The notes: generated from the letters alone by a model not told the origin. DNA of 64,000 nt from Mycobacterium sp. D16Q14 (GCA_002013415.1 MAEX01000004.1:62001-126000); one strand, 5' to 3'. Shown: positions 8,050-16,417, numbered from the stretch's first letter. Program-made: numbers and translations.

Positions 8050-8730
8050 GTGGTGAGCACTCTGCGCTATGTGGCGTCGCCCGATGGGGTTCGTCTGAGC
8101 CTGACCGTGTCCGGTGAGGGGCCGCCGCTCGTGATGGTGCACGGCGCGATGGATTCGGGAGCGACCTGGTCAGATGTCGCCGCGGCGCTGCGACGGGACT
8201 TCACGTGCTTTCTTGTCGACCGGCGTGGCCATGGTGCGAGTACGGACGCCGAGGAACACAGCCTGGCGCGTGAGGCGGACGATGTCATCGCGGTGGCTGC
8301 GGAAGCGGGACCCGACGCGGTGATCCTCGGCCATTCGTTCGGTGCCGTTGTCGTGCTGGAGGCCTTGCGTCGCGGACTCGATGTTGCTGCCGTCGTCTTA
8401 TACGAGCCACCGCTTCCGGTGTCGGACAGTGTGGCGACGGCGAATCGGCAAGGGAGCGCGGCGGTTCGAGCGCGCTCGGCGACCGTGTCGCGGGAGTTCC
8501 AGGCCCTGGATCATTGCGTGGAGGTGCTCGGTGAGTACACCCGTGTGGTCATCCCGATGCTGCTACTCGAAGGGGCGAACTCGCCGCTGCAGTTCCGTGA
8601 GCCGGTGGGATATTTGGCACGGCGGGTAGCCGGTGTGCGAGTCAAAGAGCTTGTTGGCCAAGGTCATTTCGCGCACCGTGAGGCGCCGGTGATGTTCGCC
8701 GAGGTATTGCGCGAACTGTTGCTGGGTTAG
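8050..8730 (+). CDS. alpha/beta hydrolase
   Basis: 226 residues from the GTG at 8050, chosen because GGAAGAG lies 8 bases upstream. Oxyanion region VMVHGAMDSG, nucleophile elbow GHSFGAVV with Ser, and C-terminal GQGHFAHREAP with His are clear. The usual acidic residue after strand 6 is not obvious: the position reads LLLEGANSPL, so Glu or a displaced Asp would have to serve. The gene is divergent from the CPBP protease and its stop codon overlaps that of the DUF2470 gene. Substrate unknown. Confidence 0.87.
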   Translation: MVSTLRYVASPDGVRLSLTVSGEGPPLVMVHGAMDSGATWSDVAAALRRDFTCFLVDRRGHGASTDAEEHSLAREADDVIAVAAEAGPDAVILGHSFGAVVVLEALRRGLDVAAVVLYEPPLPVSDSVATANRQGSAAVRARSATVSREFQALDHCVEVLGEYTRVVIPMLLLEGANSPLQFREPVGYLARRVAGVRVKELVGQGHFAHREAPVMFAEVLRELLLG

Positions 8731-9512
8731 ATCTTGCGGGCACGCAGTCCGTTGAGAAACGGGCAGCCGGCGAGAATGCGCAGTGCCTGGCTCAGGCCCG
8801 CGGTGTCGTTGACGGGCTCGTTGAACGGCAGTCTCACGTCGTGGTCGCCCGCCGCGCCTTCCACGCGCAGCTGGATGCCGTAGCGGTCGATGCCGAGCAG
8901 CCGAACCTCGCCGTGCTGCAGGTTCAGGGGAAGGCGTCGCGCCAGTCGTTCGACGAGATCGCGGTGGTCGTGGTCGATATGTGACAACCAGCCGGCCTCG
9001 AGTGCGCAGAAGGGGTCGGGACGTGCACCGAGCAGTGCGGAGACATCAACCGACTCGGCTCCTGTCGAGTCGGCGACGACGACGGACTCCACGTTCAGGC
9101 ACAGCAGTACCGAGCCGGGCTCTGTGCGCAGCCGCATATCGGTGCGGATGTCCAGGAGTGCCGGATTGGGTATCCGGCTGGCGATCACGTCGACGATGCC
9201 GCGGGCCTCCCGGTCGGATGCGGCCACCACGTTGCCGCGCACCCAAACCAGTGAGCGCACCGGCTCACGCACGGGAAGCGGTGCTTGGTCGGTCAGCTCA
9301 AGGAGGGCGGGCATCCCGGATTGGCCGGCCGCGACGACGGTGGCGGCGGTGGCGCTATCCGAGGGGACCGCGACGGCGAAGGTGCCGTCGTCGAACAGAT
9401 GATGCAGCGAGGTCCCGACCACATCGGCTCCGGCGATGGCGAGAGTTGAGCTCGCGGCCCGTGCGCAAGCCGAACGAACACGCTCGGCGGTGGTGGGCGG
9501 TGCTGCGGTCAT
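8727..9512 (-). CDS. DUF2470 domain protein (HugZ-like fold), probably iron-regulated
   Basis: 261 residues. The N-terminal two-thirds resembles a flavin-reductase-like split barrel (DDGTFAVAVPSDS, PALLELTDQAPLPVREPVRSLVWVRG), and the C-terminus carries the DUF2470 pattern SHIDHDHRDLVERLA with clustered His/Asp, then LLGIDRYGIQLRV. HugZ relatives with this architecture bind or degrade haem. An IdeR-like box lies 41 bases upstream. M. tuberculosis Rv3839, beside pheA in the same order, is an IdeR-regulated gene of this size, so this is its likely counterpart. The biochemical role is unproven. Confidence 0.82.
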   Translation of the reverse strand: MTAAPPTTAERVRSACARAASSTLAIAGADVVGTSLHHLFDDGTFAVAVPSDSATAATVVAAGQSGMPALLELTDQAPLPVREPVRSLVWVRGNVVAASDREARGIVDVIASRIPNPALLDIRTDMRLRTEPGSVLLCLNVESVVVADSTGAESVDVSALLGARPDPFCALEAGWLSHIDHDHRDLVERLARRLPLNLQHGEVRLLGIDRYGIQLRVEGAAGDHDVRLPFNEPVNDTAGLSQALRILAGCPFLNGLRARKI

Positions 9513-9552
9513 GGTGACCCTTCCTGTTCAAACCCTGGAGAACCCGATGAAC

Positions 9553-9571
9553 TGAGGTAAGCCTAAGTTAA
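9553..9571 (-). promoter_or_regulatory. IdeR-like iron box in the DUF2470-pheA gap
   Basis: TGAGGTAAGCCTAAGTTAA matches about 14 of 19 positions of the remembered IdeR consensus. It is 41 bases upstream of the DUF2470 start, suitable for repression when iron is plentiful, and 88 bases from the divergent pheA start. Confidence 0.6.
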
Positions 9572-9658
9572 CAACGGACCGTCGAGAGTGCAAGGGACAC
9601 CTGTGCTGTCGCCTGTGTCGAGGGTTCGCCCGGCCGTGGAACGCCTAAGGTTTGAAGT

Positions 9659-10585
9659 GTGCAGCGCATCACGTATTTGGGGCCGGAAGGCACGTTCTCC
9701 GAGGCCGCGCTGACCACGCTGCGCACGACGGGGCGGATTCCCGGCTCGCTTGAGGTGGAGCCGGTCTCGGTTGCCAGTGCGCGTGAGGCGTTGGTGCAGG
9801 TACAGAAGGGTGACGCGGCCTACGCCTGCGTTCCGATAGAAAGCTCGCTCGAGGGCCCGGTGGTCCCGACACTCGATACCTTGGCGGTGGGCACTCCGCT
9901 GCAGATCTTCGCGGAGACGGTGTTGCCGGTGTCCTTCACCATCGCGGTGCGGCCGGGTACGTCCGCGGAGGACGTGAAGACTGTCGCCGGTTTCCCGATC
10001 GCCGCCGCGCAGGTGCGCGAGTGGCTGGCGGCCAACCTGCCGAACGCCGAGCTAATCGCCGCCAACTCAAATGCCGCGGCGGCCGAGGATGTGAAGGCGC
10101 TGCGGGCCGACGCGGGCGTATGCACGGAATGGGCCGCGCAGCGACTGGGGCTGGATGCCCTGGCCAGCGGCGTCGTCGATGAAGCTCATGCGCACACGCG
10201 CTTCGTGCTGGTGGGGCAACCGGGGCCGCCGCCGGCGGCAACCGGCTCGGATCGCACCTCGGTGGTGCTGGGGCTGGGGAACGTACCCGGCGCTCTCGCC
10301 ACCGCCATGAACGAGTTCGCGATCCGGGATATCGATCTCACCCGCATCGAGTCCCGGCCGACTCGTACCGGCCTGGGTACCTATCGGTTCTTCCTGGACT
10401 GTGCCGGCCATATCGACGACGTCGCCGTCGGCGAGGCACTCAAGGGACTACATCGTCGTTGTGCGGATGTGCGGTATTTGGGATCGTGGCCAAGAGGAAT
10501 CACAGCGCCCGCCGGCGCCAACCCGCCGGTATTGGACGAGGCGTCCGGATGGCTCGCCGAGACGCGAGAAGGGAAGCTGCGGTGA
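9659..10585 (+). CDS. pheA: prephenate dehydratase
   Basis: Converts prephenate to phenylpyruvate in phenylalanine synthesis. 308 residues, with the catalytic domain opening at YLGPEGTFSEAAL, CVPIESSLEGPV in the middle and the catalytic HTRFVLVG (Thr-Arg-Phe). The C-terminal ACT domain has the phenylalanine-binding motifs GALATAMNEFAIRDIDLTRI and ESRPTR, so feedback inhibition by Phe is expected. Starts at GTG 9659. It overlaps the next gene by 4 bases (GTGA). Same order as M. tuberculosis Rv3838c-Rv3837c. Confidence 0.95.
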   Translation: MQRITYLGPEGTFSEAALTTLRTTGRIPGSLEVEPVSVASAREALVQVQKGDAAYACVPIESSLEGPVVPTLDTLAVGTPLQIFAETVLPVSFTIAVRPGTSAEDVKTVAGFPIAAAQVREWLAANLPNAELIAANSNAAAAEDVKALRADAGVCTEWAAQRLGLDALASGVVDEAHAHTRFVLVGQPGPPPAATGSDRTSVVLGLGNVPGALATAMNEFAIRDIDLTRIESRPTRTGLGTYRFFLDCAGHIDDVAVGEALKGLHRRCADVRYLGSWPRGITAPAGANPPVLDEASGWLAETREGKLR

Positions 10586-11268
10586 GCGGGCGCCTTGTCC
10601 TGGTCCGGCACGGGCAGTCGTACGGAAACGTTGAACGCAGGCTGGACACCAAACCGCCGGGTGCGGCGCTGACCGAGCTCGGACTGCAACAGGCCCGCCT
10701 GTTCGCCAAACAGTACGAGGAGCATGCGCCTGCGGCGCTGGTGCATTCGGTGGCGCTGCGCGCCGTCCAGAGCGCCACGGAGATCGCGGGACATCTTGGT
10801 GCGGAGGCGCTTCAGCTCGACGGTTTGCATGAGGTGCAGGCGGGGGAGTTGGAGGATCACACCGGCCTGGAGTCGTTCGAGATTTTCGACCGCACATATG
10901 AGCGTTGGCACTTCGGTGAATTTGGAACCCGTTTGCCTGGTGGTGAATCCGCGCAAGACGTGTTCGACAGGTATCTGCCCGTGGTTGCCGAGCTCCGGTT
11001 GCGACACCTCGAAAACGACGCGTCGACCGGTGATGTGGTGGTGGTGAGCCATGGTGCGGCGATCCGCTTGGTGGCGGCCACTCTCGCTGGAGTGGACCCT
11101 GGCTTCGCGGTGAACCATCACCTGCGTAATGCGGAAGCGGTTGTGCTGGCACCGATTACCGACGGACGATGGAGCTGCGTGCAGTGGGGCGATGCGGCTG
11201 CGCCCTTCCCGCATCAGGAAGCTGCCAGCGCCGAGGAACTGGCGCAGTCGGCCGACCCAATGGGCTAG
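10582..11268 (+). CDS. histidine phosphatase / phosphoglycerate mutase-like protein (Gpm2-type)
   Basis: 228 residues from the GTG that overlaps the pheA stop; GGGAAG precedes it. The histidine-phosphatase signatures are LVRHGQSYGN (phospho-accepting His), EVQAGELE, and VVVVSHGAAIR with the second catalytic His. It is called gpm2 in M. tuberculosis (Rv3837c), but members of this branch are often general phosphatases rather than glycolytic mutases. Translation is coupled to pheA. Its stop TAG is shared in the four bases CTAG with the convergent Cys-rich gene. Confidence 0.88.
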   Translation: MSGRLVLVRHGQSYGNVERRLDTKPPGAALTELGLQQARLFAKQYEEHAPAALVHSVALRAVQSATEIAGHLGAEALQLDGLHEVQAGELEDHTGLESFEIFDRTYERWHFGEFGTRLPGGESAQDVFDRYLPVVAELRLRHLENDASTGDVVVVSHGAAIRLVAATLAGVDPGFAVNHHLRNAEAVVLAPITDGRWSCVQWGDAAAPFPHQEAASAEELAQSADPMG

Positions 11269-11492
11269 ACCGCCAGCCGGCTCTCGCCCTCGCAATTACA
11301 TTGCGCGGCAATGCAATCAATGATGAGGCTGTGTCGTAGTAGATAGTGCCCGTCGCAGTCACGGTCTGTGCACTCGGAATGCCGGGAGGAATGCACGATC
11401 AACGTACCGTGGCAGTGGTCGATATCTCGGATGCAATCTCGGCAGGCCACGCCGCAGCTGATGGCGTGCCGCCACTCCGGTGATTTCTTCAT
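11265..11492 (-). CDS. small Cys-rich protein, likely metal-binding
   Basis: 75 residues with nine cysteines (at about 13, 17, 20, 27, 41, 46, 60, 65, 67) and several His, including CRDCIRDIDHCHG and CTDRDCDGHYLLRH. The spacing suggests zinc or iron-sulfur knuckles. It has no signal peptide, so is probably cytosolic. I recall related short proteins in other mycobacteria but no assigned role. The stop overlaps the convergent mutase-like gene. Confidence rests on the non-random Cys/His spacing and high-GC codon use rather than on a named family. Confidence 0.65.
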   Translation of the reverse strand: MKKSPEWRHAISCGVACRDCIRDIDHCHGTLIVHSSRHSECTDRDCDGHYLLRHSLIIDCIAAQCNCEGESRLAV

Positions 11493-11559
11493 ACCCGTGT
11501 TCTAGCACCGTATGCCGACGAGTGGCCGTAACCGAGCGGCGGGGGAGCCTTCTTTTGTA

Positions 11560-11970
11560 TCTGGCCGGAGGCACATTCATCGCCAGCGTGAAGGGCGGCG
11601 GTAACACCACATTGAAGGGCGGCACTGTCGAGGCGGGTTATCAGATCGGCTGCGGTATCGCGCTGGGTGGTGTTCGTCTAACCGGAAGCGTCGGCCTCTC
11701 CTCGTCGATCGGCCAGTCCGGACTCGGCAATATCAGCATGCTCCTCGTGGGAAACATTGAGGTGGGGCCAAAGCCCGGTGAGGTCATCAACGTCTCTGTC
11801 ACAAGAAGAAGTTCAAGGGCACGCAATCACGCGTCACGCTCAAGGATGTCCACATCAAGATCGATGGGTGCATCGGGCAGTTGTTCCTGCGGTCCTATGC
11901 GGTGCTCACCAGCACGACCTCAGGAACTGAAGACATCATCGGCCACTACGGCGTCACCAAGACGGTGTGA
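11560..11970 (+). pseudogene. MspA-family porin remnant, 5' truncated and frameshifted
   Basis: From about 11560 one frame reads YLAGGTFIASVKGG, GGTVEAGYQIGCGI and VGPKPGEVINVSV, the core of Nocardia/Rhodococcus-type MspA porins. At about 11800 the similarity jumps to another frame: KKKFKGTQSRVTLKDVHIKIDGC, then FLRSYAVLTSTTS, ending GHYGVTKTV with a TGA at 11968. A one-base loss near GTCACAAGAAG explains the jump. No signal peptide or start with ribosome site precedes the first part, so the 5' end is also lost. It does not encode a functional porin unless the frameshift is an assembly error. Confidence 0.75.
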
Positions 11971-11984
11971 ACAGGGCCGCTGCC

Positions 11985-12728
11985 CTACTCCAGGCCGAGG
12001 CTCTTGAGTGCGTGCGTCATCCGCTGCGGTGTCGCTGGAGTGAGCGTGGCCCACAACGCACCGTCGGCAGACGTGCTGGGGGTCGCCATGATTCGGCCAA
12101 ACGCGGTGTCGTACACCGCAACTCCGCCAGGTGCACGGTCGGTGATGCCGTCGACTCGGCGAATCGCGGTGATCTCGGTCATCGCGCCGCGGCGAGCCAT
12201 CGCCTTCGCGACGGTTACGGCGTCGGCCTTGGTGGCACCGAGCGCCATGAGATGGCGGGCCATATCGGCGGGCTCGGCATTGAGGGCCAGGGCCAGCTGC
12301 TCGGCGGGCGCGTTGACCGACCCGAACTTCAGCGGGGTGGCATCCCCCAGGTAGCGCCACAGTTCGGCGCCGAGTGAACCGGACACCGATCGCATGGCCA
12401 CACCCTCGCCATCGTTGACCAGCAGCACATACGCCTCGCCGTGCTCGACCAGGCACAGGCGCAGCATTTGCGATCCCGCCCAACGGCGTACCGCCACCTG
12501 ACCGGTGGCCTTGCTGGCCGAGGTCAGCATGTCGCGCAGCGTCGGGTGAAGGTCCTCGCCCTTCAGTAGGTTGCGCTCCTTGAGCCTGGCGCGGGCGCTT
12601 TCCAGGGCGTCTCGATGTTCGACTTCGTCTTCGTGGCGCGGACCCGCGGCCAACACAACCGGCAAGAGGTCGTTACCGGTGATCTCGCGGGTCAGCTCCA
12701 GTTCGTCGAAGTCCAGGCGGACGGTCAC
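11985..12728 (-). CDS. EspG-family ESX secretion-associated chaperone
   Basis: 247 residues with the EspG fold pattern: LDFDELELTREITGNDLLPVVLAAGPRH in short blocks at the N-terminus, a central VRRWAGSQMLRLCLVEHGEAYVL and a C-terminal domain ending THALKSLGLE. EspG proteins bind PPE partners in the cytosol and hand PE-PPE pairs to the type VII secretion machine. It begins with a GTG that overlaps the PPE-like gene stop by 4 bases (GTGA), so the two are coupled. No ESX core genes (EccB-E, MycP) are in the window, so the secretion system used is unknown. Confidence 0.82.
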   Translation of the reverse strand: MTVRLDFDELELTREITGNDLLPVVLAAGPRHEDEVEHRDALESARARLKERNLLKGEDLHPTLRDMLTSASKATGQVAVRRWAGSQMLRLCLVEHGEAYVLLVNDGEGVAMRSVSGSLGAELWRYLGDATPLKFGSVNAPAEQLALALNAEPADMARHLMALGATKADAVTVAKAMARRGAMTEITAIRRVDGITDRAPGGVAVYDTAFGRIMATPSTSADGALWATLTPATPQRMTHALKSLGLE

Positions 12729-13765
12729 AGCTCCGCGCTCGCACCGAGGACCGGCGGCGCCACTGCTCCCTTGGAGCCGCCGCGCTCGAACAGCGTTGAG
12801 GCATCTACATTTTCAAAGTCGGCGACCTTGTCGGTACCCGACTTGGTGGTCAGAATGTCCGGCAGTTCGACGGGCTTGCTCTCGTCGCCCATGAAGACGC
12901 CAGTGGCGCCGATGGCGGTGAGCTTCTCGTCGTCCTCGTCCTCATCCCTCTTGTTGTTGACGTTTCCGACCTTGATGCCCTTGCCCGCACTCGCGGCCAG
13001 CGCGCCGCCGGCCATCATGCCGGCCATCGGCGCGCCCATTCCGCCCATGCCCATACCGGAGCCGCCGGCGGAGGCCGCGTTGGCGGTCATCGATATGGCC
13101 GCCGCACGGGCACTCTGCACGCCGGGCACGGAGTCGGGGCTCAGCGGGCTCGGGCCCATCTCGGACAGGCCGACGCCTGCGGCGCTGACACCGGTGTTGC
13201 CGCTGTTGGCCTCCGACTTCTCTTCGGGGTACTTGATGATCTCCGGAGCCGCCGGGAACTCCACGACCTTGGCCGCGGGCTCGCTAGCTGACTCGTAGGT
13301 CTCCATGGCCTTAGCGGCCTGCAGATCGAGGCCCTGCTCCATGCCTTCGGTGGTGGCGTGGAGTCCGAACAGCGCTCCGCCTGCGGACAGAGCCTCGGCC
13401 TTGGCCTTCTCAAGCTGGGCCAGGTCGTTGATGTGCGGCATGTCGAGAACCGCGGTGCCGTAGGACTCGGCATAGGTGTTAGCGGTGACGCTGACCTCTT
13501 GAGTCAGTCCGGCCATCTTGTCCAGCCACTCGGTGAACGGGGTCAGCTTGGACAGCGCCTCCTCGGCACGAGGTCCGCGGTACCCCTCCACGAGCTTCTC
13601 GCTGACACCCAGGCTGTTCTCGTGCACCTCGGCGAACGCGGCGCTGATCTCTTGCCAGGCCAGGGCACTGTCGACCACATGCGTCGGGCCAGCACCGGTG
13701 GTCAGGTCCAGGGCCAGCTTCTTCGCCTTACGGGCCACCCAGTTGACGCCAGTGAATCCGGTCAT
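12725..13765 (-). CDS. PPE-domain protein (lacks the Pro-Pro-Glu tripeptide)
   Basis: 346 residues. The first 130 fit the PPE helical bundle: SALAWQEISAAFAEVHENS, YRGPRAEEALSKLTPFTEWLDKMA and the AESYGTAVLDMP helix with the conserved C-terminal landmarks. The second half is Ala/Gly/Met-rich (a stretch near residues 235-255 is GMGMGGMG-like) with a charged DEDEDDEK patch. It starts 3 bases after the PE-like gene and overlaps EspG by 4 bases, so it forms a three-gene secretion cassette. Likely exported as a dimer with the PE-like partner. Confidence 0.82.
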   Translation of the reverse strand: MTGFTGVNWVARKAKKLALDLTTGAGPTHVVDSALAWQEISAAFAEVHENSLGVSEKLVEGYRGPRAEEALSKLTPFTEWLDKMAGLTQEVSVTANTYAESYGTAVLDMPHINDLAQLEKAKAEALSAGGALFGLHATTEGMEQGLDLQAAKAMETYESASEPAAKVVEFPAAPEIIKYPEEKSEANSGNTGVSAAGVGLSEMGPSPLSPDSVPGVQSARAAAISMTANAASAGGSGMGMGGMGAPMAGMMAGGALAASAGKGIKVGNVNNKRDEDEDDEKLTAIGATGVFMGDESKPVELPDILTTKSGTDKVADFENVDASTLFERGGSKGAVAPPVLGASAEL

Positions 13766-13768
13766 GAT

Positions 13769-14140
13769 CTATTCCCCCACACCATTGATACGGGCGGCGT
13801 TGTGCCGTTCGAGGTCCACGAACGCCTGCGAGTTGCGTCGGAACGCCTCGGCAATGCGCTTGAGCTGCTCGATACCGTCCTTGGCGACCTTCTCGAAGTT
13901 CTCGTTGGTCTTCGCGGACGCGTTGGCCACTGCGGTGGACACCTCGTCGCGGCCCGCGGAGCCGAACTTCGTGGCCTCGAGCTGCTTGTCGAGAGCTTCC
14001 TGCAGTCGCTGCGCCATCGCGTCGTACTCGACAGCGGCATCCTTCATCACATCCGGATCGACCTGCAGAACAGTTCCCGGCTGGTTAGCCAGGTCCCAAC
14101 GGATCTCCTCACGCTGGGCGGGCGCCGGTACGTCAGCCAT
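13769..14140 (-). CDS. PE-domain protein
   Basis: 123 residues from the ATG at 14140, with the ribosome site AAAGGGGA just upstream. The body matches a PE helical hairpin: VDPDVMKDAAVEYDAMAQRLQ, AGRDEVSTAVA and a second helix ending RRNSQAFVDLE. The usual type VII export signal YxxxD/E reads FVDLE here, with Phe for Tyr. A 25-residue N-terminal arm precedes the domain and the Pro-Glu motif is absent. First gene of the PE-PPE-EspG operon. Confidence 0.8.
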   Translation of the reverse strand: MADVPAPAQREEIRWDLANQPGTVLQVDPDVMKDAAVEYDAMAQRLQEALDKQLEATKFGSAGRDEVSTAVANASAKTNENFEKVAKDGIEQLKRIAEAFRRNSQAFVDLERHNAARINGVGE

Positions 14141-14178
14141 CTTCTGTCCCCTTTCCCCCACTCGTCTCGCGTCGTCCT

Positions 14179-14196
14179 AAGGGCAGATTTGCCCTT
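14179..14196 (-). promoter_or_regulatory. inverted repeat in the PE leader
   Basis: AAGGGCA and TGCCCTT form a perfect 7-bp dyad around GATT, 39 bases upstream of the PE gene start. Further upstream (14240-14270) are runs of T that stand out in this GC-rich DNA. An operator plus AT-rich, Lsr2-like binding region is plausible; no specific regulator can be named. Confidence 0.35.
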
Positions 14197-14285
14197 TCAC
14201 TAGAGATGGACGGCGGATCCCTCTATTCGGTTCCATCATTCTCCAAGATTTTTGGATTTTTTTCTAGCAAACCTCAGCCGCCTCT

Positions 14286-14624
14286 TTAGTCCCAGCCCAG
14301 CTGGTGTAATCGCTCATCGTCGATACCAAAATGGTGAGCGATCTCGTGGATGACCGTGATCGTCACCTCGTCGACCACCTCGTGTTCGCTGGAACACATC
14401 TCGAGCAGCGGTTCGCGATAGATCGTGATGGTGTCCGGCAGCGCGCCCGCGTAGAAGCTGTCACGCTCGGTCAGCGCGATCCCCTCGTACAGCCCAAGTA
14501 GCTCGGGATCCTCCGGATGCCGGTCCTGGACCAGCACCACCACGTTGTCGATGGCGGCGGCGAGCTTGGGCGGCACGGCGTCGAGGGCATCGGCGACGAG
14601 TTCTTCGAACCGTTGCTCGCTCAT
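14286..14624 (-). CDS. zincin-like metallopeptidase family protein (Rv3836-type)
   Basis: 112 residues with the zinc motif HEIAHHFGIDDERL (HExxH plus downstream Asp) near the C-terminus, preceded by LLGLYEGIALTERDSFYAGALPDTITIYREPLLE, quoted here as the family block around residues 40-75. The ATG at 14624 gives the family's usual N-terminus; an ATG at 14636 is possible, and the frame is open far into the upstream gene. Located after the septum-formation protein, as Rv3836 follows Rv3835. Proteolytic activity has not been shown for this family to my knowledge. Confidence 0.85.
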   Translation of the reverse strand: MSEQRFEELVADALDAVPPKLAAAIDNVVVLVQDRHPEDPELLGLYEGIALTERDSFYAGALPDTITIYREPLLEMCSSEHEVVDEVTITVIHEIAHHFGIDDERLHQLGWD

Positions 14625-14664
14625 TGGGACTGCCATCAGGGGCCGGAGGTGGGAGCGGGCACAG

Positions 14665-16332
14665 CTAGGCCGGCCCGGGTGGCGGGGCTCCCGGGGGTGC
14701 CTGTCCCGGTACCTGCCCCTCCATCGGCGGTCCCTCCATGGGAGGACCATCCATCGGCGGGCCCGCAGGCGGCGGTGGTGGACCCGCACCCGGCGGCAGC
14801 GTCGTCACGATCGTGTTGCCGGGAGGATTGCTGGGGTTAGGCGCGACCGAAGATGTCGGCGGCGCAGAGGTCCGCGTCGGCTGCTGGTTCGGTTGCTGTG
14901 TTGGTTGTTGAGTGCGGGTTGGCTGCTGCGTGTATGTCGGCTGCTGGGTGTAGCTGGGTTGCTGAGTCGGCTGCTGGGTCGGCGCCGGGGTGGTGGACAA
15001 CGGGATCGGCGGCAGGTTCAGCCGGTCCGCGGGAATGTCCGGCGGCGGTACCGGCGGTTGCCCATTGATCAGTAATTGCCCGCTCTTGGCGCTGTTGACC
15101 AAGGTCGACCACGCGCCGTTGCCGAGGGTGGAACCGATGTTGCAGCTGACCTGACGGCTCCCCGCGGTCCAGCTCGGCAAGGTGATCGTGTTGTACGACA
15201 GCGTCAGCGTGGTGGCGCGGAACCCGTCGGGATTCCCCATGTACTCGTTGGTCAGGCGGTTGCAGTTGTCCTTGATGAACGCGTCCTGGTCGGGTTCGGG
15301 TGGTACCGAACCCGGGAACTGCTCCGCGAGGCTCACGGTTCCGGTGATCTCCATGGCATGAGCCCTGTCGCAGTCCACCGGGAGCTCGGTGGGCAGGTTC
15401 GTCGTCGAGTCGATGCCGACACACGTGCCTACCGGCCAGACCTTGGACTGGTCCTGCTCGGCCACCTTGCCGCGGAAGAGCTGTTGCTGGTTGTCGGAGC
15501 CGGGGAGCTGTAGCCCACACAGCACGCGTCGTTCGCCCGCCTCAGACCAGCCCTTTTTATCCGGGTACAGCATGCCCATGGTGAATCGGCTGTTCGGGTC
15601 GTAGCGATCGCCCAGATAGCGATTGATGGCGACCTGGCACTGCTCCTGGCTGATCTCCTGGATGCGCACCATGCTGGGCGGCTGCGAATCCGGCCCGTAC
15701 TCCGTGCCGGGGAAGGTCCGCAGGTCAATGGATTCGGCGACCTCGAAACGATGGTCGATCGCACAATCAACGGTGCGGACATCGGCCATGGACGTGGGCG
15801 CGGACCAACTGAGGCAGTCGCCACCCTTTGCCGAATTGAAGGTGCTGTTGCCCGGGGCGCCGGTGCTCGGCACCGGGTTGGAGTCGATCTTGTTGACCAA
15901 ACGGTCTGCCGAGGTCCAGCCGTCCGGCAGCGCCTGAGTGAGACCCGCGATGAACAACCCGCCAAAAGTGACGAGCAGCAGCGCACGGTGGGTGGAGCGC
16001 TCTTTGAGGCCCTCTTTCAGGCCGTCCCACCAGCGGTTCTTCGCCGGCTGAGCGGCCTCGTCGACGCCATCGGCGGACGCGTCGGGATCCTCGTTTTCGG
16101 GGTAGTCCAGGACTTCCGTCTGCGGAGAGTCGGCAGCGACCGATTCGGTATCAGAGTCCGAGGTGCCGGGGGTCTCCGGGGTTTCCTGGGCCTCCGCGGG
16201 TGGCACGGCAGCGTCCGGGGACTCAGCAGCGGAGTCCCCGGACGTATCGGTGCCCACCTCGTCGTCGGTGGACTGGTCCGGGGAGGACTCGTCCCGCTCG
16301 ACCTTCGGCGTGGGTTCGGCTTCGTCACTCAT
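14665..16332 (-). CDS. septum-formation-domain membrane protein (Rv3835-type)
   Basis: 555 residues: an acidic, Glu/Asp/Ser-rich cytosolic segment (1-100), one membrane helix (about 115-135), an extracytoplasmic region with paired cysteines in two similar halves (GDCLSW...VDCAIDHRFEVA and GTCVG...VDCDRAHAMEITG) and a Pro/Gln/Thr tail with repeated TQQPT units. The CxxxH pattern is that of the Septum_form family. The C-terminal tail is low-complexity and could span or contact peptidoglycan. Exact role unknown. Confidence 0.8.
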   Translation of the reverse strand: MSDEAEPTPKVERDESSPDQSTDDEVGTDTSGDSAAESPDAAVPPAEAQETPETPGTSDSDTESVAADSPQTEVLDYPENEDPDASADGVDEAAQPAKNRWWDGLKEGLKERSTHRALLLVTFGGLFIAGLTQALPDGWTSADRLVNKIDSNPVPSTGAPGNSTFNSAKGGDCLSWSAPTSMADVRTVDCAIDHRFEVAESIDLRTFPGTEYGPDSQPPSMVRIQEISQEQCQVAINRYLGDRYDPNSRFTMGMLYPDKKGWSEAGERRVLCGLQLPGSDNQQQLFRGKVAEQDQSKVWPVGTCVGIDSTTNLPTELPVDCDRAHAMEITGTVSLAEQFPGSVPPEPDQDAFIKDNCNRLTNEYMGNPDGFRATTLTLSYNTITLPSWTAGSRQVSCNIGSTLGNGAWSTLVNSAKSGQLLINGQPPVPPPDIPADRLNLPPIPLSTTPAPTQQPTQQPSYTQQPTYTQQPTRTQQPTQQPNQQPTRTSAPPTSSVAPNPSNPPGNTIVTTLPPGAGPPPPPAGPPMDGPPMEGPPMEGQVPGQAPPGAPPPGPA

Positions 16333-16417
16333 ACTGCAGTCATTGTTACAGGTGGCGGCGCGGGTTAGCCCAGCGATGCTCTCCGCGAGCGCAGCTAGAT
16401 TGAACTCTGTGACATCG

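Noticed and set aside
14141..14285. tRNA-like or ncRNA structure in the PE leader
   Set aside because: No cloverleaf or conserved tRNA arms; only a 7-bp dyad and T-runs.
14880..14990. Short tandem repeats with GCTGCTGGGT units
   Set aside because: Coding repeats (TQQPT) in the tail of the septum-formation-domain protein.
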